Shown: in pieces, positions 10,152-18,278 of the stretch | Layout: the number at the start of each line of letters is the position of its first letter | How positions within the stretch are numbered: the first letter of the stretch is position 1 | Assembly (NCBI RefSeq): GCF_000330885.1 | Contig: NC_020061.1 | Coordinates: forward strand, 348,717 to 412,716 | Length of the DNA: 64,000 nt | Direction of reading: 5' to 3' | From: Rhizobium tropici CIAT 899 | GTDB lineage: Bacteria; Pseudomonadota; Alphaproteobacteria; Rhizobiales; Rhizobiaceae | Translations under genes and position numbers: made by a program | Notes under the pieces: generated by a model | Database searches by the model: none | Told to the model about the DNA's origin: nothing | The model's input: the letters and a program-made list of their open reading frames with translations, nothing else

Positions 10152-11597
10152 GTGAACGCAATACCACAACGCAACGTGCAAGCCGGAGAAACCAGCTCCG
10201 CAGGCTTCCTGGATAGCGTTGACCAAAACTTCCGTCATGCCATGACATTCCTCGACCTGCCGGAAGGCCTGTCGGAGCGGATCATGCAGTGCAACTCGAC
10301 CTACACGGTTCGGTTCGGCGTCCGCCTGCGGGGTCGCATGTACAGCTTTATCGGCTGGCGCTCGGTCCATAGCGAGCACTGCGAGCCGGTGAAGGGCGGC
10401 ATTCGCTATGCGTCGAATGCCGATGCTGAAGAGGTCGAGGCCCTGGCAGCGCTGATGACGCTCAAATGCTCGCTGGTCGATGTGCCGTTCGGCGGCTCGA
10501 AGGGCGCGCTAAAGATCGATCCGCGCGAATGGACGCCGCAGGAGCTCGAGCGCATCACCCGCCGCTTCACCCAGGAACTCAACAAGCGCGGCCTGATCGG
10601 CCCCGGCGTCAACGTCCCGGCACCCGACATCGGCACCGGCGAGCGGGAAATGGCCTGGATGATGGACGAGTTCCGCCGCGCCAATCCGACCGATGTCATC
10701 AACGCGCGCGCCTGCGTCACCGGCAAGCCGCTGTCGAAGGGCGGTATTGCCGGCCGCACCGAGGCAACCGGCCGAGGCGTGCAGTTCGCCATCCAGAGCT
10801 ATCTCCGCGATCCGCGCACTGCCGGCCTGAACGGCAAGCGCGATCTGAAGGGTGCTGCAATCATCGTCCAGGGCTTCGGCAATGTCGGCTACCATGCGGC
10901 AAAGTTCGTCTCTGAAGAAGACGGTGCCCGGGTGACGATTGTTGCCGAACGCGACGGCTATGTCGCCAACGCCGATGGTCTTGCGATCGAGGCGCTGAAG
11001 CAGCATCATATCAAGACCGGCAGCATTCTCGGCTTCGAAGACGCCACCTCGTTTGCCGGCGATATGACGGGCATTGCGCAGCCATGCGACGTCCTCATTC
11101 CGGCGGCCATGGAGAATGCCATCCATGCGGGCAATGCAGACCGCATCAAGGCAAATTTGGTCGTCGAGGCGGCCAACGGCCCGATCACCTTCGAGGCTGA
11201 CAAGGTGCTTCGCACCCGAGGGATCACCGTTCTTCCCGATCTTTACGTCAATGCCGGCGGTGTCGTCGTCAGCTACTTCGAGTGGGTAAAGAACCTGACG
11301 CATATTCCCTTCGGTCTGATGGAACGGCGCCGGCGCGAGCGGCGCAACCAGACCATCGCAATGGCGCTGGAACGCATGACCGGCAAGGAATTCCCCGCCG
11401 ATATCCGCGATGAATTCCTCGAAGGCGGCGCCGAGATCGACCTCGTCCGGTCCGGCCTCGAAGACGTCATGCGCAGCACCTGGACACGGATCGCCGACCT
11501 CATCGAACAGCAACCGGAACTCGGTGACTACCGGACCGCCGCCTATGTCGCGTCGATCCGGCAGATCGCCGATGCTTATGAAGCGATAGGAATCTGA
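10152..11597 (+). CDS. gdhA: Glutamate dehydrogenase (Glu/Leu/Phe/Val dehydrogenase family)
   Basis: This 481-residue enzyme interconverts glutamate with 2-oxoglutarate and ammonia. It shows the substrate-binding KGGIRY, the catalytic-lysine region PFGGSKGAL, PAPDIGTG, and the Rossmann signature VQGFGNVGYHAA. The start is GTG, supported by CAAGGAGGAAC just upstream. The C-terminal tail is longer than in classical GdhA. It could regenerate 2-oxoglutarate for the aminotransferase of the same operon. A rho-independent terminator lies beyond the IS701 insertion that begins 13 bases after the stop. A truncated copy of its last 110 codons occurs at 47.3 kb. Confidence 0.9.
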   Translation: MNAIPQRNVQAGETSSAGFLDSVDQNFRHAMTFLDLPEGLSERIMQCNSTYTVRFGVRLRGRMYSFIGWRSVHSEHCEPVKGGIRYASNADAEEVEALAALMTLKCSLVDVPFGGSKGALKIDPREWTPQELERITRRFTQELNKRGLIGPGVNVPAPDIGTGEREMAWMMDEFRRANPTDVINARACVTGKPLSKGGIAGRTEATGRGVQFAIQSYLRDPRTAGLNGKRDLKGAAIIVQGFGNVGYHAAKFVSEEDGARVTIVAERDGYVANADGLAIEALKQHHIKTGSILGFEDATSFAGDMTGIAQPCDVLIPAAMENAIHAGNADRIKANLVVEAANGPITFEADKVLRTRGITVLPDLYVNAGGVVVSYFEWVKNLTHIPFGLMERRRRERRNQTIAMALERMTGKEFPADIRDEFLEGGAEIDLVRSGLEDVMRSTWTRIADLIEQQPELGDYRTAAYVASIRQIADAYEAIGI

Positions 11598-11609
11598 TCA
11601 ATTGCCTGC

Positions 11610-12979
11610 CTAGTCTTACTGCGTCACAAATTTGTGGATTTTATCGATCCTTCATCCGGGAGCAGCATGGACATCGCTGGAGGTTGCGACTGAGTGCGAC
11701 GGTCAAGTGCCTTCGGATTGTGGCGATCGAATTCGACACGTGTCGCTCGGGTCGGATCGGGGGCTCCGCGGGGTCGATAACCCTGGGGAAGGCCAGATTG
11801 CGGGCGGTTTTTGGTTTCGGGCGGCGCTGAGGGGGGAATCGTCTCCCTTTGGGAGATGAGGAATCCGTAAGCGGCAATGCAGAGGCTTGCATGATGATGG
11901 AAGCCGCGCCAACCGCGTCCCTCATAGTGGCCGAGCCCGAGTTCCTGTTTGAGTTCCTGATAGTCGCGCTCGATGCGCCAGCGCAGCTTGGCGGTGCTGA
12001 CGAGCTTTGCGAGCGAAGCGGCGGCCGGGAGAGTGGAGAGCCAGTATTTGAGTGGTTCGGCATCACCCTCGGGCCATTCGATCAGCAGCCATTCCTCGGC
12101 GCGGGGCTCGGTCAATTTGTAATCCCTGGACGCGGGCCTGACGCGCACGGCGGCGAAGCGAGAGTTGAGGTCAGTGTTGTCGCCAGACGCTGAGTGTCGG
12201 CTGCACGCCCACGACATAGTCGAGGCCGAGTGCCGACAGGCCGGCGCGGAATGCGCCGTCCACGCCATAGCCGGCATCGGCCAACACCACACCGGGCGCC
12301 ACTCCGGCTGCCTGGGCGGCTCGGATCTGCTCCAGCGCGATGGCCGGTTTGGTCTGGAATGCGACGCTGTCAGGGATCTTCGCCTTGCGCCGCCGCTCGG
12401 CATCGTCGGCCCAGATCTCGGGTAGATACAGCCGGTAGGCAATCGGCAGCTCGCTGCGACGTTGGCGATCGACAAGCTGACCGCGACTTGGCAGTTGTCC
12501 TGCTTGCCGAGTTGGCCACAATATTGCCGCGCCACCCCGACCGAATGCCTGCCCTACTTGGGAAAGCCGGTGTCATCTACAATCCACGCCTCGATCGGCC
12601 CATGTCGCTCGATCAGCGGCAGCACCAAATCGCCAATCCGCCGCAGAAGCGCCTCGTCCGACCACGGCGCCTGACCGACGAAATGCAGTAACGACTGATG
12701 CTTGGACGAAACCCTCGCCGGTGCCGTTACCGCTGCCAGAGGCTCGACACTCTTGCGCTCCACCGGCAGCATGAGGCCAAGGCAGTAATCCTTCAGCGGC
12801 TCTGCCCGATCGGCATGGCCGATCACATCGACAAGCCTCTCGACATAATCCGCAAAGTCTGATTCACTTCTTCCGCTCAGGCCATTCATCTCAGCTTGCT
12901 CCTGCTGACCACGAATCGCCACGCTAGCACATCATCGCAAACCGCGAATCTCCCGTTTTTTGTGACTCAGTAAGACTAG
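11610..12979 (-). mobile_element. IS701-family insertion sequence
   Basis: The element is about 1.37 kb. Its ends read CTAGTCTTACTGcGTCACAAA on the left and the inverted CTAGTCTTACTGaGTCACAAA on the right. The outer CTAG on both sides fits the four-base YTAR target duplication of the family. It sits between gdhA and its terminator. Its transposase frame is broken, so the copy is probably immobile. Confidence 0.85.
11624..12922 (-). pseudogene. IS701-family transposase, frameshifted
   Basis: Read on the minus strand, the transposase is spread over three frames. The N-terminus (12922 to 12554) includes ERHGPIEAWIVDDTGFPK with the first catalytic Asp. A middle part (12521 to 12171) includes VVLADAGYGVDGAFR with the second Asp. 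A C-terminal part (about 12180 to 11624) includes RIERDYQELKQELGLGHYEGR with the catalytic Glu. Each piece is recognisable DDE transposase of the IS701 family, but at least two frameshifts separate them. No full-length protein can be made without recoding. Confidence 0.82.
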
Positions 12980-13033
12980 AGAGCCAGCGATTCTTCGATG
13001 GCCCTGGCAATAAATTCGCCTCCCACGCGACTT

Positions 13034-13071
13034 GGCTGCCGTAGGACATGTGTCGACGGCAGCCTCTTTTT
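13034..13071 (+). terminator. Rho-independent terminator of gdhA (copy 1)
   Basis: The stem GGCTGCCGT pairs with ACGGCAGCC across a 13-base loop and is followed by TCTTTTTTT. It originally stood directly downstream of gdhA and is now separated from it by the IS701 element. The same hairpin recurs at 47708 behind the gdhA fragment. Confidence 0.8.
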
Positions 13072-13135
13072 TTGAGGTGATCCGGATCTTAACATCGTCG
13101 AACCCGGCGTCGATGTTGGAGGGCGGCAACCAGCG

Positions 13136-13605
13136 TTAGAGGCCGCCCATGCAGAGGTACTTCATTTCGAGATAGTCCTCGAGACCGTGCCGAGAGCCTT
13201 CGCGTCCAATGCCGGACTGCTTGATGCCTCCGAAGGGTGCCACCTCCGATGACATGCGGCCAGTGTTGATGCCAACCATGCGCCTCGGCCACGCGCCAGA
13301 CGCGTTTGAGGTTCGAGGCGTAGAAATAGGCGGCGAGGCCGTAGATCGTATCGTTGGCTTCCCGAATCACCTGCTCCGGGTCATCATAACGGATGATCGG
13401 CGCCAGCGGACCGAACGTCTCTTCCTGCGCGATCCGCATCGAACCGACGACGTTGGTGATGACGGTCGCCTCAAAAAATGTTCCCTTCGCGCCGATCCGA
13501 CGACCGCCGCAGCGAACCATCGCCCCTTTTTTGACAGCGTCATCGACATGCGCTTCGATCTTTTTCAGAGCATCATTGTCGATTAGAGGCCCGTTGCCGT
13601 CCGAA
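13136..13605 (-). pseudogene. gabD: gabD-like succinate/glutarate semialdehyde dehydrogenase, 3' remnant (copy 1)
   Basis: The minus strand encodes the C-terminal third of a GabD-type aldehyde dehydrogenase, including RIAQEETFGPLAPIIRYDD and [20 protein letters not shown]. Compared with the copy at 47.8 kb it lacks 11 bases after the VAEA codons, which shifts the frame before the conserved [12 protein letters not shown] end. The 5' two-thirds are absent, because similarity stops near 13605 next to IS66 debris. It is a dead remnant. Confidence 0.8.
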
Positions 13606-13682
13606 AAGCGGATGAAACTGATGTGTAACCAGCACTAGCTGCTGATCTGTGCTGGTCGAGGCTGCATTCTCAGATAAGGTAC

Positions 13683-14609
13683 AAGTGGTTGGAGGCTGGC
13701 AAGTTCGTTTGGCCACCCGGTCCGCGATGGCGCCATGCAGATGACGCGCGAAGAGTTCTCGCTTTTGCTAGCCGGTATTGACTGGACGCGCGTCAAACGA
13801 AACGCTGTGAGGAGGCCCTCAAAAGCAGGCTGATCCTGTCGGTTTTACGTGAAGATTCAGGCTCCTATGGTAGGGCCAGTCATGCCGCTTCGACATGATC
13901 CCTTACCCCAGGACACCGTGCAACTGACCCGGATCATTCTCTCGCTCAACGAAGAGAATGCCGACCTTAAGGCGCGCGTGGCCTTCCTTGAGCGCCTGCT
14001 CTTCGGGACGAAATCGGAGAAGATGACGATCATCGATCCGACGCAGGCAATGCTCGACCTTGGCCATGTGAGCGACATTCCCGTTGCTGCCAATGACGAT
14101 GTCGCGCCGGTCGGTGAAGACAAAACGCCGGCACGGCGATCGCCAGCGCGCAATATCGGCCGCTTGCCCAAGTACCTTCCGCGTTATGACGAGATCATCG
14201 AGCCGGAGAGCAAGACTTGCCCCTGCTGTTCGTTCGAACTTCATTGCATCGGCACGGACGTCAGCGAGGCTCTCGACATCGTGCCTGCGGTTGTCCGGGT
14301 CAGACGGACGATCCGACCGCGCTATGCCTGCCGGGCCTGCGAAAGCGTTGTTGTGCAGGCGTCGGCACCAGCGCGCGTGATGGACGGTGGCATGGTGACC
14401 ACGGGCGTTTGCCGCGCATGTCGCTGTTTCGAAGTTTGCCTGGCATCTCCCGCTCAACAGACAGGCGCAGATGCTGGCCTCCTGCGGCGTCATGATCGAT
14501 CGCGGCACGCTCGGCGCCTGGGTCACGTGGGTCGCCTGGTGGCTGGAGCTTCTCTACGATGCGCTCACCGCCTTCATCCGCTCGCAGCCGGGGGTATTCT
14601 GTGACGAGA
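13683..14609 (+). mobile_element. IS66-family remnant (end of tnpB, start of tnpC)
   Basis: The last 50 or so codons of tnpB (KWLEAGKFVWPP to a stop at 13833) and the first part of tnpC (from 13849) are present. They are almost identical to 26044-26975 in the intact IS66 element. TnpC is recognisable through RPRYACRACESVVVQASAPA, has one extra base near 14403 that shifts the frame, and is cut at about 14609 by a group II intron fragment. Neither terminus was found. Confidence 0.82.
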
Positions 14610-14925
14610 GTATGCTGCAGAGGCACGGAAGGAGTTCAGTATGAACTGACACTGTGTCGTAAAGCTGCGTGAATGATGGAGGCTGGCCCTCCGGGATCGG
14701 TTTTCGGGAGCGGGTCTCACCAGTCCGAGCTGCTGCGGTAAAGAGCCGTGGTGGTGAGCGTCGGATGAAAAGTTCGGACGAGATCGAGCAGGTGCGTGTC
14801 CGAAAGACGAACGAAAGTGAACCATCCGAAGACGCGTCGTTAAGAAATTCAAGCGTCGTCGAAACCAGGACCGTTTCGTCATCCTGGGATAAGCCCGCGC
14901 AACGAGACAAGGAGCCTCCTGCCGG
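14610..14925 (+). other. 5' fragment of a group II intron (RmInt1-like ribozyme)
   Basis: From 14610 the sequence follows the start of the intact intron at 18279: a GTATGCTGCAG start, then GAGTTCA, CCGGGATCGG, GTAAAGAGCCGTGGTGGTGAGCGTCGG (given here only as a landmark around 14740-14767) and AGGTGCGTGTCCGAAAGACG. Similarity fades near 14925, before any intron ORF. It sits inside tnpC of the IS66 remnant, so the intron inserted there and later lost its 3' part. Confidence 0.75.
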
Positions 14926-15163
14926 AGCGCCACAGTTCACGCAGTTGCAGGGCCGATACCTGGTCTTCATTTATGCCTATACCAGGATCTTCAAACGCTC
15001 CCCGGCAGAAGCGGACATGCGTCGCCACTTTGAGGTGACCGCACCGTCTGTACACCAGATGGTGATAACCCTGGAAAAAGCCGGCCTCATTCAATGCCAG
15101 CCTGGAGAAGCGCGAAGCATTCAATTGCTCGTAGAACCTGAGGCGCTGCCAATCCTACGCTAG
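14669..15163 (+). CDS. LexA-like winged-helix DNA-binding protein, probably truncated at the N-terminus
   Basis: The frame spans 164 residues, but roughly the first 90 read through the group II intron fragment and are unlikely to be native. The final 75 residues (from about 14935) form a LexA-type winged helix: LQGRYLVFIYAYTRIFKRSPAEADMRR, then PSVHQMVITLEKAGLI. Small LexA-like proteins of this kind are common in rhizobia and usually unassigned. They lack the LexA autoproteolysis domain, as here. The original start has probably been replaced by intron sequence, so expression is uncertain. It precedes the amine oxidase on the same strand. Confidence 0.5.
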   Translation: MNDGGWPSGIGFRERVSPVRAAAVKSRGGERRMKSSDEIEQVRVRKTNESEPSEDASLRNSSVVETRTVSSSWDKPAQRDKEPPAGAPQFTQLQGRYLVFIYAYTRIFKRSPAEADMRRHFEVTAPSVHQMVITLEKAGLIQCQPGEARSIQLLVEPEALPILR

Positions 15164-15290
15164 CTCACCAGTCAGAATCTCTTAGGAGCGGTACTAGTTG
15201 CCGTGGTGGCATAGCGATTGAATGGATAAAAAAAGTTTCAAAGGGCTTCGCAAACTTACAGTTTTGGCACGGACAGTGAGAGGACGGAAA

Positions 15291-16892
15291 ATGGCACAAG
15301 ATAAGCTAGTTGGCTTAAACCGGCGCAATCTTCTATCGCTAATCGGTATGACTGCAGGCAGTATGACGATGTACCACGCCATGACTACGCTCGGGCTGGC
15401 TGGTGAGTCTAGATACAACGGACCAATAAAGCTGGAAGGCGCTCCGAAGGACACTTCCGTCTTGATTCTTGGAGCAGGATTGGCGGGTATGACGGCAGCA
15501 CTCGAACTGCGTCAGGCCGGTTACAACGTGAAAATACTGGAATACAACAATCGAGTAGGTGGCCGAAATTGGACGATACGCGGCGGCGATAGCGTGAAGG
15601 AACTGGGCGGCGAGATCCGGAATTGTGAATTTGATGAGGGGCTTTACATCAATCCTGGTCCGTGGCGAATTCCGTATCATCACCATGGCTTGCTCGCATA
15701 CTGCAAGCGGCTGGGCGTGGTGCTAGAGCCCTTCCAACAACTCAACCACAACGCGTTCCTGCACTCCACAAGGGGGGGCGGCGGCAAGCCGCAGCGAGTG
15801 CGTTACGTTATGACCGATATTCGGGGACACATATCAGAGCTGCTGTGTAAGGTGACGCGCAAGGGCGCACTCGAAGGGAGTGTCACTAAGGAAGATCAGG
15901 AGATGCTACTTGAGGCCCTTCGCTCCTGGGGCGCGTTGGATGAGAATTATGCCTACCAGAATAGCACACACGTGAGAGAGTTTCGCGGTTCGGTCGAAGC
16001 CTATCGCGCGGGGAGAAATAGCGTCGTGCCAACGTCCGGAAAGCCGCTGAGCCTTTCCGAAATACTAGGTTCGGGCCTTTGGAGCGATCTAGCCGCTTTT
16101 GCGCGCTATGAATTCCAAACAACCATGTTCCAGCCACGTGGCGGCATCGACCTGATTGGCAAGGCTTTCAGCAAGGAAGTGGACGACCTCGTCACCTATA
16201 ACGCCAAGGTGACAAAGATCGAGCAGGACGAGAAGCGCGTCACGGCCTATTACGAAGACAGCGAGAATCCCGGTACAATACAGCGGGCGAGCGGCGACTG
16301 GTGCGTATGTACGATTCCCCTGACGATCCTCAGTCAAATCGACATCAATGTCAGCGCCGAAATGCTCGCAGCGATCAAAGCTGTACCCTATGCATCATCC
16401 GTGAAGGTAGGCCTACAGTTCAAGCGTCGTTTTTGGGAGGAAGATGACCTGATTTTCGGGGGCGTGAGCTACACCAATCTGCCGATCCGGCAGATTTCTT
16501 ATCCAAGCAGTGACTTCAATACGAAGGGAAAGGGCGTTCTGCTGGGCTGTTACACTTGGAATGGGCCGAATTCCTATGAGTTCACGTCAATGGCTCCCGA
16601 GGAACGCGTGAAGCGGGTTGTCGAATACGGTGCGCGGATCCATCCTCAATACAAAGAGGAGTTCGAAAATGGCGTTTCCTGGGCCTGGCATCGCTCCCCG
16701 TTTACACTTGGCTGCGCCGGGGACTGGACGGAAGACACCCGCAGGGAACACTTCAATAATCTTTGCAAGATCGACGGTCGCGTAGTAATCGCCGGCGAGC
16801 ATGCATCCCAAGTCCCGGCCTGGATGGAGGGGGCGATTCTCTCCTCACTAGACGCAATCACAAGGCTTCATAAGCGCATCATGGCTGGCTGA
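15291..16892 (+). CDS. Probably Tat-exported flavin amine oxidase/dehydrogenase (NicA2/Pnao-like)
   Basis: With the start at 15291 (AGAGGACGG upstream) the protein has 533 residues. It begins with a twin-arginine type signal, LNRRNLLSLIG at residues 9-19, pointing to export of a folded flavoprotein. The FAD-binding VLILGAGLAGMTAAL and RVGGRNW follow, and the C-terminus has VIAGEHASQVPAWMEGA, typical of the flavin amine oxidase fold. A cytochrome c gene starts 34 bases downstream. Nicotine oxidoreductase NicA2, of the same family, passes its electrons to a cytochrome c, so this enzyme may be a dehydrogenase rather than an oxidase (inference). A start at 15222 is possible but has no good ribosome site. 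The substrate is unknown. Confidence 0.8.
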   Translation: MAQDKLVGLNRRNLLSLIGMTAGSMTMYHAMTTLGLAGESRYNGPIKLEGAPKDTSVLILGAGLAGMTAALELRQAGYNVKILEYNNRVGGRNWTIRGGDSVKELGGEIRNCEFDEGLYINPGPWRIPYHHHGLLAYCKRLGVVLEPFQQLNHNAFLHSTRGGGGKPQRVRYVMTDIRGHISELLCKVTRKGALEGSVTKEDQEMLLEALRSWGALDENYAYQNSTHVREFRGSVEAYRAGRNSVVPTSGKPLSLSEILGSGLWSDLAAFARYEFQTTMFQPRGGIDLIGKAFSKEVDDLVTYNAKVTKIEQDEKRVTAYYEDSENPGTIQRASGDWCVCTIPLTILSQIDINVSAEMLAAIKAVPYASSVKVGLQFKRRFWEEDDLIFGGVSYTNLPIRQISYPSSDFNTKGKGVLLGCYTWNGPNSYEFTSMAPEERVKRVVEYGARIHPQYKEEFENGVSWAWHRSPFTLGCAGDWTEDTRREHFNNLCKIDGRVVIAGEHASQVPAWMEGAILSSLDAITRLHKRIMAG

Positions 16893-16925
16893 TAATACGT
16901 TGCGACCAATTGAAGGTTTTTTCCG

Positions 16926-17327
16926 ATGGCGAAAAACTCCAAAGGGCCTCTAGGCTCCGTTGTTGTTTCAATCTTGACGATGGCGCTCGCTGTCCCCGTC
17001 GGAGCCCAAGTAATGTTGAGCGACGGTGAGAACTTCAGTGAACAAAGCGGGGAAGCGCTGTATGCGAACGTCTGTGCCGCTTGTCATATGAACCATGGGG
17101 AAGGTGCGATGGGGGCAGGCAAATATCCGGCCCTTACTCAAAATCAGAATCTAGTGGTCGGGGATTACCCAGTTTACTTGGTGCTCCACGGGCATACAGG
17201 CATGCCACCTATCGGTCATATGATGAGCGATGACCAAGTTGCTGCCGTCGTTAACTACGTGCGCACAAATTTCGGCAACAATTACGAAAATGAAGTGACA
17301 CGCGAGGACGTGGCGGACATCCGATAA
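16926..17327 (+). CDS. Periplasmic class I cytochrome c
   Basis: This 133-residue protein has an N-terminal signal peptide (about 1-27, ending VPVGAQ), a single CAACH haem site at residues 50-54, and methionines in HTGMPPIGHMMS that can supply the axial ligand. It is thus a small soluble monohaem cytochrome c of the periplasm. It follows the exported amine oxidase by 34 bases, and the pair is likely co-transcribed. The natural reading is that the cytochrome accepts electrons from the flavoenzyme, as CycN does for NicA2, and delivers them to a terminal oxidase. Confidence 0.82.
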   Translation: MAKNSKGPLGSVVVSILTMALAVPVGAQVMLSDGENFSEQSGEALYANVCAACHMNHGEGAMGAGKYPALTQNQNLVVGDYPVYLVLHGHTGMPPIGHMMSDDQVAAVVNYVRTNFGNNYENEVTREDVADIR

Positions 17328-17393
17328 GGCGAACACGACGGTCCGTTTCGAAAGAAGAGAATGACCGCAGCAAGCCAAATTCTCTACGGCGTC

Positions 17394-18224
17394 GACTCAT
17401 AAACTCTGGCACCATATTCTTGTTGCGACGAGCTTTACGGCGGCGAGGTAGTTTTCCGGGTGCTTGTCATATCGGGTTGCGATGCCTCGGAACTGCTTGA
17501 TCCTGTTGAAGAACCGTTCCACGAGATTACGTTGCCGATAGACCCAGCGCGAAAATACAAAGAGCCCTTGCGATTACTCTTCGGCGGGATGTTGGCCCAG
17601 GCCTTTCTCTCGGCGGCCTTAGCCCGTATGGCATTCGTGTCATAACCCTTGTCGGCCAGCAGGATGTCCCCCTCGCCAAGCTCATCCGTCAGCGCGTCGG
17701 CTTCGGCACAATCGGCGATCTGTCCACCAGTCAGACGCAGATTGACCGGGCGACCTTCGGCATCGACGAGCGCATGGATTTTGCTCGTAAGGCCGCCGCG
17801 GGAACGTCCCATGCCACCATCGTCTCCATCCCTTTTTTCCCGTGTCCGCGTGCTGGTGAACGCGGACACAGGTCGAGTCGATCATGACGATGTCGCCATC
17901 GTAGGCCTTGGACACCGCTTCAAGAAGCCGATCCCATACCCCGGCTTTGCGCCAGCGGACGAAGCGGTTGTAACAGGTCGTCGGCGGGCCATAGCGTTCC
18001 GGAACTTCCGCCCAAGGCGAGCCCGTTCGAAACCGCCAGAGGATGCCATTCAGTACCCGCCGATCATCAACGCGGGCAACGCCGCGTGGCTTGTTGGGTA
18101 ACAACGGCGATATAATCGACCATTCGTGGTCAGTCAGTTCGTAGCGACGACCGTCATCAAATGCTTCCCTATTTCGAAGCCTTGAATCACGGCGGTCGAT
18201 AAATGCCAAGAAATTTTATGAGTT
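17394..18224 (-). mobile_element. IS5-family (IS427-like) insertion sequence
   Basis: The element is about 0.83 kb, with ACTCATAAA on the left and its complement TTTATGAGT on the right marking the likely ends. It carries an IS5-type transposase in two overlapping frames on the minus strand. It lies between the cytochrome c gene and the RmInt1-like intron. Exact termini and target duplication were not resolved. Confidence 0.72.
17397..18209 (-). pseudogene. IS5-family transposase (two-frame, with an extra frameshift near the C-terminus)
   Basis: Frame one (18209 down to about 17830) reads YELTDHEWSIISPLLP and IVMIDSTCVRVHQH. The second frame continues with GMGRSRGGLTSKIHALVDAEG and ILLADKGYDTNAIR. 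The switch occurs at a GGGAAAAAAGGG run, the usual programmed frameshift site of the IS427 group. A further shift near 17545 throws the C-terminus out of frame: the expected RNLVERFFNRIKQFRGIATRYDK lies in another frame. The copy is therefore probably inactive. Confidence 0.75.
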
Positions 18225-18278
18225 TACGCTGTAATCTTCCAGGAGCGATCAATCCTGGCGGATCCAGGGGGGACGAAC

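Larger units (their letters stand above)
11266..13605. repeat. Copy 1 of a duplicated gdhA-terminator-gabD segment
   Basis: This segment holds the end of gdhA, a terminator and the convergent end of gabD. It recurs in the same orientation at 47296-48262, with closely similar wording in gdhA, at the terminator and in gabD. Copy 1 is split by the IS701 element and loses gabD at about 13605, next to IS66 debris. The two copies are direct repeats about 36 kb apart. Confidence 0.8.

Noticed and set aside
13626..13657. CCAGCAC...GTGCTGG hairpin near the gabD remnant
   Set aside because: There is no T tract and it sits at an insertion boundary. It could be chance or IS-end debris.
15207..15221. TGGCAT-N5-TTGA resembling a sigma-54 promoter upstream of the amine oxidase
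   Set aside because: The invariant GC of the -12 box is replaced by GA, and it abuts the upstream alternative start. Not good enough to call.
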